Of a stretch of DNA of 64,000 nt, positions 28,496-43,400 are shown piece after piece. The stretch covers positions 162,371-226,370 of the forward strand of contig JAUSAG010000009.1 of assembly GCA_030652995.1 (NCBI GenBank), given 5' to 3'. Under the pieces are notes generated by a model. The model was not told the DNA's origin. It searched no databases and saw nothing but the letters and a program-made list of their open reading frames with translations. The translations under genes were made by a program, and so were the position numbers. Within the stretch, counting starts at the first letter, position 1. Every line of letters starts with the position of its first letter. The stretch is from Methylotenera sp. (GTDB lineage: Bacteria > Pseudomonadota > Gammaproteobacteria > Burkholderiales > Methylophilaceae).

Positions 28496-31400
28496 TCAGG
28501 CACTAGTTGTGCTAGTTATATCTAACCAGTCTGGGCTAACTTTGATTAAAGTATCGTCATCATCTTCACTCGGAGTATCAAGCCGAAAGCGTCCAATATT
28601 AATTTGCAATGGATTATTACCATAGACACCAGTTTGTTGAATTTGCAAATCTTCTTGAACCGTATTCTCAACGAAACGAGGGGGATTACCTGCTACTTGT
28701 AAGTCAGGGTTTTTAAGTAAAATGAATGCATTAACTGAAACAGAATTAGCAAGTGCATTTAAACCAAAACCACCACCAATCGTAAACGCGTTCACATCAT
28801 ACCCTGGGTGTGCCACGCGGCTAAGGGTATCTAAACGCGTTGAGTAGTTTGGCATATTAAACACAGCATTATTGGTGATATTTCCATTTGGTAACTGCAA
28901 GCTTGGTGTATTTGCTTTGATCTCAGCGATGCCCACATTGAATGTGTCAAAAGTTATCTGGCTAGTTGAGGCAACATTCATCACTACGTTAGCTGACGGC
29001 CCACCACCAATATCTGAAACAGATAACGACAGCGAGTTAGCTAATGGCGTTGTCGAAATGTTCGCATTGATATTGGCTGATTGCAGTGTTGCACGGCTTG
29101 TTACTTGAGCAACTAATGGCGCACCAGCACCAATAGCATTTGGAGCCTGCAGGGTCAATGCGCCGAGTGACACAATACCTACGCCACTAGTAGGGCTGCC
29201 GTAAATACTGCCAGAGCCATCGGTACCTGCAATAATCGTGATGTCATTGTTACTTTTCACGCTACCACCTGAGAACACCACATCATTTGATGAGCTAAGT
29301 CCAACGCCTGCGCCACCAAAAATATCGCCGCCAATGGTCAGAGTGTCGTTAGATGCGATTTGAAGTAGCCCGCCAGTACTGAGACTGCCCCCAGTCATAT
29401 TGACTCCGCCATTCACTGCGTTGAGTACCAAACCAACATCAGCGCGAATATCGCCGCTGATATTAATGTCATCAGCTGCATTAATGGCTAAACTCGCTGG
29501 GGTGTAAATTGCATTGCCGCCATTAGTCGCTGCACCAACATCAACGGCGCCCGTACCATCAGTTCCAGCAGTTAAGCTCACTTGGCCATTGCTAGCCAAA
29601 CTGCCACCTGTTAGCTGAATATCATCGCCGGCCTTAAGGGTGTTATTGCCTAAAGCACGGATATTGCCTGTGACTTCAATTTCATTCGTGGCCGTAATAT
29701 CAAGACTAGAAGTTGTATCTATCGCATAAATACCTACCGCTGCAGGGTCAATATTTACAGAACCCGTGCCATCCTTACCAGCAGTTAAGCTCACTGCTCC
29801 TTGGCTAGTTAAACTACCGCCGGCGATTTTAATATCATCTTGTGCACTCAGTGTGTTTGCACCTAGCGCATGAATAGCGCCAGAAATATTGATACCGTTA
29901 GCCGCTACGATACTTAATTCAGACAGTGTGTCAATTGCATTGCCGCCATTGGTCGCTGCGCTAATATCAACAGAACCTGTGCCATCAGTGCCAGCTACAA
30001 TCAAAATTGCGCCCGGTGACGTAATTCTGCCACCCTGAAGCAACACATCATCATCGGCTTTAAGGCTCACACTAGCATCGCTATGTACCAAACCATTCAC
30101 TGTTAGCCCATTATTGCTTGAGGTAATGTCTATTGCACCGTTAGCTCTAAGAACGTCTTGTATGACAATACCATCAGCACTGGCAACAAGTGTTGCTTTA
30201 CTTCCAGAGGTAGCATAAAGTACATCGATGCCGACCGCCGTCATGGTTAAGTTACCGCTGGTAGCTTCGATTTTTGTTGAAGCGCGTTGAGAGATTGTGC
30301 CACCTGGTGAGTGTAAATTCACATTAGCGACGGCAGATAAATCTATACTACCTGCGGCAGTCAATGATGCAAGCACCATATCGTATCCAGTTTGAACGGT
30401 TACTTTACCAACTTCAGCGATTACAGACGAGCCAGCATCCATTCTTAAACCATACTTTGTAGTATCTACCGCGACTAATGGATCAATCGAGCTATATTGA
30501 CGATAGCCTGAACTACTTAAAGCAATATCGCCAATTTCACTAGATATTTTTCCGATTGATTCAAAAAGAATCGCCTCGCCTGCATTCAGCGTTACGTCTT
30601 TACTAGCCTTTAGGTCACCGGTAATGCCAATACTATTAGCGACGGCATTGATATTCACTTCACCATTGCTTGCATTTACGGTGCGTAGGTTTAAGAAACT
30701 TGATGGACTGTACACATAAATACCATTTGGCGCTGACATATCAATCCAGCCAAGCTTGTCGCTGCCAATATCTAAGTATTTAAGGCCTGTAGCATCAGCT
30801 TCACCAATGGTGGTAGCTGCTGTCAACCAGATTTGTGAAGCTTGAATATCAGTAAGTCGATTATGATTATTCGGATCTTCAACAATTGCGCCTACGGATG
30901 TTAGCTTAGACAGATTGGTTGCATACACTTGCTCCAAACGCATATCGCCTACGGTGTTATTCACATACATATCACCTCTTGCACGCGCTGTTAATGTGCC
31001 TGCTGCGTTAATCAAGAACGGCGTTGCACTTGAACCTAAGTTGCCGCCTCCGGCTTCTATCGTAATATCATGGCCTGTAACAGCAGCAGCGCCATTGGCT
31101 GCAACGTTAATCAGTGCGCCACCCGATTTAATTCTGACATCATTGCTTAAAGATGTGGCCACTTGCTTAACGTGAATATCAGCCTCAGAGCCAATATAGA
31201 TATCAGACCCTGCTGTTGCAACCAATTGCCCAGCGTTTTGCAAGGTAATATCAATATCATCCTTTTGTCGAATTGTGATTGTTTGCTGATCATAATCAAT
31301 CACCACATCTTTACGATCAGCGACCACTAAAGCAAGACGTTCTTCATCAGTCCAGTTATCAGCGTTAGCAAAGCTAATGGTTTTAGAGTTTTTTTCGATA

Positions 31401-34400
31401 CCAATACCACCAGCATTAGCAGTTAAGGTAATGTTGTGACCGACAACGTTAGCATTTTCTATCAACACTTCAGTATCAGCGGTGTCTTTAAATATGCCCG
31501 CTGCAATGCGGTTGGTAATCTCAGATTCTGTCCAGGTGCTGCCTGCAATTATCAATTGGTATGTTGCTGCATCTTGAGATTGAACATCATAAGCAAACGT
31601 AGCATTAAAAACCTGAGCACCAAAAGTTTGATTAGCCTTGTGATATGCAGTCGTTTGACGTGCTTCAAATTGGCTTACCTGTGTATCAGTCCAATTTTGG
31701 TTGGTTTTAAGCTCGGTGACATCAGCGGCATTTAGTTGATAAGTAAAGCTGGCTGTATAAGCATCAGCGACATAAAGACCGTCACTATTTTTGTGCACAT
31801 TTCGCATTTTCCAATAGCTGTCATATTCCTGTTGTTTAGCTTGGTTATAGCCTCTAACCGTATTCGCCTCACTGGCTTCAGCGCTTGTGCCAAGCAATCC
31901 AGCACGGTCTGCTACAGCAAGCAAAGATGTTTTTGTTTCTACATCTACTTTAGAAACACTATTATCATCAATAATGCTGCCATTGATGGTTGTAATATTT
32001 ACATCACCACCAATTGAAGTCACGCTATCTAGACGCAAGTTGCCAGCGCTCTCAGTAATATCAATCTTTTTAGCAGCAAACGCAGATAAATTGCCAGTGA
32101 GTGAGGTGGTATCAACTAGCATGGTTGAACCAGACCCAATCGCACCGTTGATTGCCCCATTGTTAGAGGTCAGGCGAACACTGCTGCCTGAAACTGCAAC
32201 GCCAGTCGCAATATTAATTAAATCGCCATCTGCTTTAATATTAACAATGCCACCTGCATGCGCAGCTTGAATCGCTATTGCACCATCTTGTTCCCACAGT
32301 GCAATACTGCCGGTGGCGTTTGCAGTTAGCGTGCCATCTGCTTGCAGATTAGTTTTGATGTAACTACTTGCCTCATTAGTCAGTGCAGCGCGGCCAATAC
32401 TACCGGCAGTGGCGCTCATATTAAGGGTTTTAGCACTCACTACAACCGTGTCTGCCGATGTGATGTCTTTTGCAGTCAGCGCGGTAATGCCAGAAAGATT
32501 ACGTACCGCACCCGCAAGGTTAAGGTTGCTGTTAGCGGAGCTTACATTTAAGGCGCCAACATCATTACCGATAAATTGGATCTTGATCGTTTCGCTAGCT
32601 CTAATGCTATTAACAAAGGTCGATTTTTCAGTCCAATTATGTATAACTGTTTTCCAATTAAAACCCAAGAAAGAAGCGTTTAATGTTTCGCTATAGCTCT
32701 TAGGCGCAATTGTTTTAGTGTAGTCCAAAGCATAATCAACCACCCTAGCATCACTTGCCAGCCAACTAGCTTGCGTTCTTGGTGTCGAGTCTTCAACGCC
32801 CGTTACAAATGATTGGCTATCCCATGTACCCAATGTATTACCATCTACTGTTTGCCAGAACTCCTCTGTATTTTTAACGGTATTAGTGGTTCCAGTCACC
32901 CAAAAGTAACGGCGGTCAGCCTGAGGGTTATAAACCGCAGTTCGTGCGCCGGTTGCCTCACCATAAGCATCGTTATTAAGTGTATTTGCAGCATTACTTA
33001 CCACGGCTGTTTGCCCATTCAGGCGATAAAAATCAGTCACCAATGATGTGCCATTAGGGCCAGTTTTTGTACTGGTATCTGTGATTTTTATGTGGCCTGC
33101 TACGCCTAGACCAGTATCAAGCTGATTGGTTTTTAAATTATAGGCACTGGTGTTATCAACCGAGATGCGCCCATAACCATCCATCACTTTAAGCACACCA
33201 TTACCTGTACTGAATATGTCACCATACAGCTGCATGTAACCGCCTTCTACTTTAAGGTTACTTAATTCCAGTTGCGTTCCATCCCAGCGCACTTTAGGTA
33301 AAAAGGCATCTTGTAAAGCAACGCCGTCTACAGTTTGCGGAATTTTAATCCAGGCACCATTAGGCGCATTCTTTGCCGCATCAGCAATAGTGCTATCAAT
33401 AACAATGTTGTAATCAGGCATACCGCTTTGAATCACACCATTGATATTTAACTTTTCTGCACTAATAAATACATTATTACCAGCAATCGTCGTGCCTATT
33501 TCTGTAGGTTTAGTCGCGCTAACAGGAACTTGGTTTTGGTAGCTAGCTGACGCCGCCACGCGCTGTTGACCTGAAGGTGGTCCAATGATCCAACCACCGT
33601 AGTTAAAAGTTGGGGTGGTCTGAAGAATTGGATGCTCGTTTATTGCCTGTTGATTATATTGATTAACAACACTGACTATGCCATCAGTGGCGCTTGGCAT
33701 ACCGCCTTGATGGGAGAAGCCAAGTGTAAATGTTTTAATAAAATCACCCTTGGTGGCAATATCAATGGTTTTAGCCGTCACATTGGATGACACCTGAACA
33801 CTACCGGTACTATCGATTTTGACTAAGCCGCCAAGATTACTAATATCTGCGTCTATATGAATTTCTGGCATCACCGCGGTTAAATCAGTAGTCGTGTAAT
33901 CATTCTGCAGGAATATTTTAGGGTCAACCAAGCTTTGTCTATCAAGCATATTCGTAAAGCCAGAATGAATACTATTCTGGTTAATTGCATCAATTTCACC
34001 GATATTACTTACCCGCACACCATTAAGCGAAATCACGCCGCCTTTTTCACTAGGAATAAACAAGCCATAAAGATTACCGCTGTCATCAAAATTTGCTGAT
34101 TCTTTCAGACGCAGAAAGGCATTGGTGTGATTGATAATCTCAATTTTCGCATCGCCTGGCGCTAACAGCTGACCACTGCCAGAAAGCGTATCGCCACTTA
34201 CAGTAATATTGCCAGTGTATGCAGCTGCAGGTTTTATATCGATAAAGGTTGCCGTAGCATTAGCATTAAACTTGGCTTTTTTAGCTTCTAATATCGCGAT
34301 ATCTGCTAAAAAGCCATTAGCGATATCAGGCTGATCGTCTTTATATTCATCATATGACGCTTTAAGAACATTAATTCTATTAGTAATATCTAGCTGAAGA

Positions 34401-37400
34401 TTTTCATTTGTAATTGTTGGAGCCAGCATACCCTCAGATTTAGTGTAAACAATTTGCCCATTTGCATCTCGGGTAATATCCATAAACTGGTGGAAATGCG
34501 TACCTGCAAATGCCGTACCATTCATTAGCACGCTAGAGTTTGAATTGTCAGAAGTTGAACCACCAGTGAGATCTAAACTAATTTTTACACCGATTAAACT
34601 TGCAAATGCAGCTATCAATTCGCGATAAAGATCAGTGCCTCGGCCATAGCCGCGCGTGGTATGCGTACCCTCTCCAGCTTGCAGATAAATATCTTTTACC
34701 GAGGCAATGGCAGCACTTTTAATTTGCTCATCAGAGTTAGCATTTAGTTTAGCAACACCCGGTTTGTAAGCTTGCACTGTGATTTTATTGTTTTGCGTAA
34801 TAGCCCCAAATGCATCCGGGCTGGTTTCTACTGGTATTAAGGTTCTGTTCCACAAGTGCGTTTCAGCATCGGCTGTCAGTACATTATTTAATCCAGCACG
34901 CAGTACAATATCCTCATCACTTTCTAAACGTGCGCCATTAAGCGTAATGTTATTACTGGTGTTAATTCTGCTGTCACTGTTACCTTGCGCTGCACCGGCA
35001 CCACCGTATGTCTTGGTTTGAACCTCAGTATCAGCTTTAGCCAAGGTTTTGGTTTCAAGGGTGATTTGTCCATCACTATTAACAATAGTGCCTTTACCTA
35101 TGGTGATATCTGCATTATTTTGTGCGTTATTGATATATGACTCTGCCCTAGCCACAGCAATGGCACCACCAGAATCCATTTTAACGGCATCGTAAAGCTG
35201 AACATCATTGAATGCATTGATATTTATGTAGCCTTTGTTAAGTAGACTATCGGTTGCGGCAGTGATCTTTGCATCGTCACCTATCGTCACATCGGTGGCG
35301 TTTTTAACGTTGGTGTCGCTGTGCGCAGCCGCTGCATCAAACAAGCCGCCAGATGCTGAAACGACGTTAAAACCGCCTAATGCGACTTTATCGATTTTAT
35401 TTTTTGCATTGATATTGATGCGTTCAGCAGTGATATCAACATTTTTACCAATACCAACGGTTACTGTGGATTGATCTACCTTGTTATGTGCATAAGCACC
35501 ACTGGCACCGACGATAGAAGCATTGACACTATTTACGGTACTGTTAAACGCTGATGTGTGGTCTGCTGTTATGATTAAGTCAGCCACATTAATTTTGACG
35601 GTAGCAGGTGAAGTTGGTGCAGAATTATCCTCAATGTAAGCTTTTGTAGCGCTAGTGGTTGAGGTATTGGCAATAGAGGCAGCACCTGAAAATACGCCGC
35701 CAGCGCCAGCGATAGAATCGGCCCTATTGCTATCTGAACCGTGCGCATTGATTTCTAACGTTGCTGCGGTAATTTTTACATCTTTACCCACATAGGCATT
35801 GATTTTAGTATTAGAGCTTGCATCGGCATTATTGAACCCAAAAGCTAACACGCCACCAGCAATACCTAGTGAGTCGGCATTTTGTTTTGTATCGGCACTC
35901 GCTTCAATATTTGCAGTACCACCAAGATTAAGCGTGCTGTTGTTGCCTACATAGCTATCAACTTTTACTGATGTCTTAGCACTACTCATGGTGGCATTTG
36001 CGCCTAATAACGCACCGCCTGCAGCTGCTATTGATTTGGCTTTTGCACTATTGCCGTTAAGTAGTTGCTGCGCTTGTAGATTTAACTTACCTGCGTTGAC
36101 TGTATTATTACTGCCTAGTAAGGCTTCAATGGTCGTTGATACCGAGGCTTTAGATAAAGAAGCACCAATCGCAACGCCGCCTGAAACGGCAACGCCAATA
36201 GCCCTAGCTTCCGTATCCGGTGTAGCGGTAGCAGTTACACTTAACTCACCCGTACCAAGATTAAAAGTGGTTGTGCTACCCGTGGTCGATTTAATCTTCG
36301 AACTGTCACTCGCTTGCACTAACGCACCGGCACCAGCTACTGCCAAGCCGGCAGCACCGGCAGTACCTTCGGCATAGACCCTACCCGAATTTATTGCACT
36401 AATTTTTACGTCTTTTGCAGTAATTGTGGTTGCATTGGTATTCACGATGCTACCAGCACTAGCATTAACCTTACTGTTTTTTTCTGCACTTGAAATGACG
36501 AACCCAACAGCTCCACCACCTGCCGCGAAACCAAATGCCTTAGCCTCAATATCGGTGCTATCTTTAGCTGAAATAGAGATTGTCCCTGCACCTGCATTGG
36601 TGGTGGTGCTAGCCAGCCCTGCTTCAACATTATTAGAAATATCTGCATAGCCTACCGCAGCACCAATGCCTACAATGCCTGCGCCGCCAGCGAGTGCTGT
36701 AATCTCTATGGTTTTACCATTATCATGAGACGCGGTTGCTACAACGTTGATATCGCCGCTAGTAGTAAGCGTAGCGCCTGAAACCTTAGCAGAGACGTTG
36801 GCCTTAACCATCGTCACCGCTACTCCACCGCCTACGCCTGCAAGTCCGCCTACACCCACCCCACCCACAGTTGTTTTAGTATCTGTTTTATCAATTGCGA
36901 TCACATCCAAACTGCTGGTTGTGATAGTGCTAGACCCACTGACTTCTGCTGCTGTTTTAAATGTATAACCACCCGTTGCACCAGTCACCGCTATTGCACT
37001 TTTGTTACCGTCCGCATTGATAGCCGCTTTATCTGTGGTACTAATCGCGCTGGTATTGGGTAAATCACCCAGTTTATCGCCGCTTGAAAAGCTATTGACC
37101 TTAGACAGCGTGCCAGAGCCGCCTTTATTTACTTCACTTTCGCTATCACCGCTAACATCGTCACCAATCAAGGTAACAACAGCGGCACCGCCAATGCCAG
37201 CCGTACCGCCTGCACCAGCTGTCATTGCGATGGCATTAACATCGGTTAGGCTAGTTGCATTGACTTCAGTTAATCCACTGGCATACACGTTGCTGTTATT
37301 TAACTTGGCAACGGTATTGGCTTTAATGATATTGACGCTAGCGCCTGCACCAATACCAGCGCCACCGCCACCCGCTAATGCGCCGGCAATACTATCAATC

Positions 37401-40400
37401 GTAACCGTATGCGTTGCTGCAACTTTAACAGCACCTACTTTGTCGTTAGAAGCACCTAAATCAGAATTATCAATCGTAGCCACAGTATTATCAGTAACTA
37501 AATTTACGTCTGCCATACCAGCAACGCCTGCACTGCCTCCACCGGCACCGCTGATTACAATATGTGTGATAGCCGTATCATTTTTTGCTTCTACATTGAT
37601 AGCGCCAGCTACATTTACACGATTAACACCATTGGCATTTTTAAGCGTTGCAGTTGTTGAAGAATCACTTGAACCCACCGCAAAAGCACCACCAATAGCG
37701 TTACCACCACCCGCTATAGCACCTGTAATGGCATACATATTATTAGTATTTTTAGCGCTAATATCTAATCCAGCCGCTGTTACACCCGTGCCATCGACAG
37801 TGGCATCGGTATGGTTGGTAAATAACGCCATTGATAACGTAGCAGCCAGTGCATTAGCACCCGCTGCGCCGCCTACCGCCAGTGATGATACGCCCTGTGT
37901 AGAAAGCGCCTTAACCGCCACGGTGCCTGTAGCATCAATCCTGCCGCCGCTTGCATAAGCACTGGTTGAGCGCTTCATGATATGCGTATCTGACCCTGCG
38001 CCGGCAGCATTTGCACCGCCAGCCGCGTTTCCTATAAAGCTATTGTCATAAGCAAAATTACCTGCCGTAATATCTACATTTTGTCCAAATCCAGCCCCGG
38101 TATTGTCTTGGTTGATCTGCGCGTTTTTAATATAGGCCTGCGTGCTGCCACCAATAGTATTTACACTTACCGTAGCTGCAACGCCAACAAGGCCGCCACC
38201 GGCAATATTCGCGCTGATATTTTCTATGTGTTGTGAAGAAGAAGCATTGACTGCAACGCCCTTAATGACTTGTGTCTTCTTTTTAGCCTTAAGATCAAAT
38301 TTATCATAATTTGTTATATCAATTCCTTCCGCCAGCGTTACACCGGCCTTAAGCTCTCCAGTATTGATTGTCAACTCATCATGAGTTTCTTTAGCTAAGG
38401 CTGTGACACGGGTTGTAGCACCATCAATATAAGCGTTAGTATCGCCTTTGATTGAATTTGTGGTGACAGACACGCCAACACCAGTAGCGCTCACGCCAAT
38501 ACCTGAACCACCTGCGGCAACAGTAATGCGGTGATCACTTTCAGCAATGACGCCTACGTTATTTTGCGCAATAACATCAGCACCATTATCAATAACGGCA
38601 TTGGTATTACCACCCACAAGATTGACGGCAACAGAGCCTGCAATACCAGCATCTCCAGCTACGGCGATGGATGTAGCCAGCGTGCGAATAATATCACTTG
38701 AAACTGCTGATACTTCTAGGTTTTTGGCTTGGTGTTGACCACCCGATAGCGAGGCGTTTACAGTGTTATTGATTTGATTCACTGAAACTGCAATACCCAC
38801 TGCCGCACTGGTTGCGAACGCTGCCGCTCCTGACAAAGCCTCAATTTCTGAGTTATCTTTAGCCGTTACTTTTATAGTATTGCCAGTATTGTTTGATTTA
38901 GCATTCAATATACTGGCTTCGGTAGTGTTATTAATTTTTGCCGAAGAGGCTGACCCGTTTAATGCAAAACCTTTAGAACCGCCTGCCGTGGCTGCCAAAG
39001 TCTTAATCTTAGCGTTATTGGTGGCTTCAACCGTGATTGAACCGTTGGTATTAATTTTTACATTTTCGATTTTTGCTTGCGCGGTGTTTCCTGTGTCATT
39101 CACCGCAATTGCTGCGCCAATGGTGGCATTTCCAAAAGAAACGCTGATGTTTCCAGCCAAGGCACCGGTACTGGATTTATCTTCCGCTGTCACTGTTAAA
39201 TTGTCTGCGGTAAGGGTATCTGTACGTGCACCCGTTACCTGCGCCTTAACCGTATTGTTAATTTCATTCAATACCAGCGAGCCAGACACGGCAAGTTTAT
39301 CTTTAGCAACGCCAACACCGGCTGCAATACCAAGTATTTTGGCGTTAGATTGTGCTTCTACATTGATGGTGCTGCTATCAATGCTTGAATCATGAACTGC
39401 CGCCGTAAACTGATTATGCAGCTTGTTGTAGGCAAATGATAAGCCAATATTGCTAGCACCAACTTGCCCCACACCTGCCACAGAAATGATGGATGACCCA
39501 GCGCCTGCAGTCTGATCAATGCCAGCACCATCATAATCTAGACTAGCAGCATTGAGTTGGCCACCATCTTTCGCGTCAATCACAGCATCTAAGTTTGCAT
39601 TACCCGTAGTGTCTGCTGCCAGCACATCTACCTTACCGCCACTTGATGTGGTTACATCTGATCCTTGACTGATTTCGGCACTCACCGTGTTGCCAATATC
39701 GCTAATGACAAAAGCGCCGCCCAATGTGGCGCCATTATCAGCCCAAGTAACACCTACCATTGCTGCCCCAGCTGCAATTTTAGTGGCAGTCTGTGCATGC
39801 ACATTCACATCTTTGTAATTGCTTACGGTTGAGGCTGAAATAATAGCTTCTGTTGTATTAGAAATTTCGCTATAGGTAACCGCTGCGCCAATACCGCCTT
39901 TACCGCCAGCAGTCAATGAGCCACCGCCAGTGCCAAGCTTAATGCGGTCGTAGGCGTTAATATTAAGTGCTTGCGTTGCGCCAGCTGATTGCCCTGTTAC
40001 AGTAGAACTTTCCAATCTTGCCGATACGGTATTGTTAGTGCTGGATACCGATACCGAGCCTGCGAACGTAGCTGCCTTATCTTGTTTGGCTGAGGCATTT
40101 ACCGCAGCCCCAATAGCGACTGCAAGTTGCTCACCACCTACAAGCGCAGACACTGATACATCCTGCGCGTCAGTAGCTAACGTATCCTTAATATAAGCCT
40201 CTGTTGTATTGCCAATTAAGTTCACTGATACGCTACCAGCTGCACCAGCGCTAAATGTTGAGCTAGGATTGTTAGCTCGGGTCAATGCGGCTGAACCTGT
40301 GGCTGCGGTAATGTCAGTATCATTTACAGCACTCACTTTGAGGCTAGTTAGTCCGCTATTAGTCAGTGTTATTTTTGAGCCATCAATAAAGGCGCTAGTA

Positions 40401-43400
40401 CCTAGGTTAACCAAATTAACAGCAGATGCACCAGATACAGCAATGCCAAACTTAGGTTCAGTTTGAGAAACATTATCTGAAGACGGTCCTACAAGGCTAC
40501 CCATGCCAGGTAACTTTGCCAAAAGGACAATTATTCCGTTTTTGGCCTTATTAAGCGTGGAATCAGCCTTGGCTTGTTTGTCAGTCGCATTAGAGCGCGG
40601 GCGTCCATTAGCATCGTCATCGGCTGAACTCGCCATTGCAGCAGCAACGGCAATAGATTCAATGCGCCCATCGGTACGTGCAGAAACTGCAACATCTGTC
40701 GCGCGGACCTCGCCATTAGTTAACGTCAGCATTGAGCCTCCGTTGTTGTTACTATCATTGTCAGCTATTTTCGCTTGGGTGTCGGTTGTCACGTCACTCA
40801 TTGCAATACTAAGTCCAACGCCAGCGCTTTCAGCCTTAGTCACAGCGCCAGTGAGCGACCATGCAATCACGTCATCTTTTGCATCCACATTAACACGTGA
40901 GCCTGTGACTTTTGCTTCATCATCAATCGAGGCTTCAGTTACATTATTAATAGTTACATTCGATAAAACCATGCTGGCGCCATAACTGGCGCCACGTCCT
41001 GCAGAAGGCGTAACTGCAGTAACCTGAGTATTTGAATCGGCCTGCACAGTAACATTCACTGCAGAACCAGTTGTCTGCTTGATTTCGGCACCTTCAGAAA
41101 CCCAAGCACGCGTTTTTGTATCGTAATTGACTTGGTTGTAAGCAGCACCTGCAGCTGTTGAACCAGGTTCACCACCAACACCGTTTAACAATAACGACAT
41201 ATTGCCCGCCACGTAAACGCCTTGCACATCGGACTTAGCAAGCACATGAACTGGGCTTAAAAACGTATGCGTCACGGTTTGAGGAATTGTAGTACTGTTG
41301 GTACCGACAAAGGCAGAGCTGTCACCTGTAAGCGTCGCGTTCCAAGTATCACTTCCGCCTGGCGTAATATTCACTTTAGCATTGCGCCCAATATAGGCAT
41401 TGCTAACATTATTAAAGTCCATCCATGTCACAGAGCCTGCAACGCAGGTACCAACACAACCACCGACAGTGGAATTAGACCAGCCAGAAAGCAACCCATC
41501 ACCTATGCCTAGATTGGCATTGAGCTTACTAAAAATAGTCGTTAAACCTTCCCATTTTGCCCAAGTGATTTCATAGGGAATAGAGATGTCTGATATGACA
41601 CCTACATGCTGTGCAGTCACTACTGCATTGTCGCCAGTGTAAGCATTAACGTTATGGTTAAAAGTACCTAATGCTAATGCGCCTCCAAACCCAAGCGAAA
41701 CCCCCGGGTTTTTTTCATCGTCTTTCTTACCTTCTACCGACGCCGTAGCGTGTGTGCGTATACGCTGATCATTGACCTTTGCTGCGACAACAATACTATC
41801 GGCAACTGTTACAACAGTGTTGTTACCAATAAAGGCTGTTGCATTATGCGTATTGACAGCATAAGTTACTGCGGCGCCAATTTTTGGCTTACCAGAAGCG
41901 CCAACTACGCTATCAAACTCCTGCGGCCCAGCAGCAACCTTGCCAAGCAACTTATTCACTACCGAGTCGGCAGCCTCTAAAACAGGCTCAATGACTTTTG
42001 ATGCGATTGTTGAAGACCCCGCAACAGTGCCAGCAGTAGATTTGTTTTTAACCGTATCATCTAATGCTTCTATTTTTAAGTTTTTTAGCCCAGCACTGGT
42101 CAGGTTTGCATTGTTAGAGGCCGTTGCCTCCGTGTTAAGCTCAGAATAATTAACGGCAATGCCAACTTTGCCTGAACCTAGCGCCATTGAGGTGGCGCTT
42201 GAGGTAAAACTATTTTCGTTATGCGCTACGATTGAGATGTTATCTTTTACGTCTATAGTTGCGCCAGCAGCAATACTGGCCGTTGACTGAACATCCGCTT
42301 TATTAACCACCGCTGCGGCATTCACCGTTGCATCTTTAGATATACCTATAACGGTTAAATCGGTAGTCGCCTTGTTAGTGGCTGACATATTAAGCGTGCC
42401 AGCCTTGATATGTGCCCCAGAATCAACAGCTACAGTGGCTTTTGAGTTCACTTCGCCCCAAACAAAGCCCACATTAACAATATTCTGCACACCATTTTTA
42501 CTAATTGCATCAATCCCAAGCTTTAGACTTTCTGCCTTAGAAGTAGAGCCTGAAGTCAGTGTTAAAACCCCTGATGTAACACCATCGCCTTGCGCCTCGA
42601 TGATTGAATTATTTTTGATGAACACTTCCGACGTGGCTGTTGACTTTGCAACACCAAGATTAACGCCAGTCAAGCCGGCAAATAGCGTGCTAGAAAGGCC
42701 AGCAGCTGTGCTAACAGCTAATTCGGCTGGGTCACCTGCCCAGTCATAGCCCGCATCGGATGTTGCTGTGAGCGAAACATTTTTACCCTTTAGTATTGCG
42801 CCGTCGATATCGATTTTGGTGCTGGCTGATACTGCACGAAAGCCAGACATGTGGTCGCTTTTCTCGGCAGTTAATGTAATGTCACCGGCTGTAAATGCAC
42901 CTGTCGCATTGGCTAACAGCTTTGTGCCTGAATTAAGCGTGATATTGGGTGCTTTAAGGGTGATACTGCCTGAATTACCAATTGAAAGAGCCGTGTCGAT
43001 ATTCGCCCTGTTGTTATCCGCTGCATCAACTTTTCGCGTGGAAATAACAACGTCAGTCAACACAATGCTATTGGTCGCATCTATCTGGTAATTAGTACCA
43101 TCATTTGTAAATGAATCGGAGCCGCTACCAGTCCAAATCACATCGGCAGGATCGATAAGTACAGTACCCGCCTGACCATTTTGAGCACCAGCAGTAAGTT
43201 GGCCACCCAAGATATTCACAGTATCTTTTGCACTAAACTCAACAAACCCGCCATTACCACTAGTGCCTGCATTGGCTGAAACACGTGCGCCATTAGCGAG
43301 CGTAGCGTCACCTTCAGCATATATTTTTACGTTTCCACCAGATGAAGCGATACCTTGGCCATTCGCACTGACATCCGCACCTGTTGCAAGATTAATATTC

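Noticed and set aside
28496..30000. Adhesin as a CdiA-type contact-dependent inhibition toxin
   Set aside because: No VENN-type motif, no toxin domain at the C terminus and no immunity gene between it and the transporter.
30915..43091. Many plus-strand open frames of 60-318 codons opposite the adhesin gene (largest 37002-37958)
   Set aside because: They are reverse-strand shadows of a Gly/Ala/Thr-rich repeat protein, show biased Ala/Pro/Leu content and have no ribosome-binding sequences or families.
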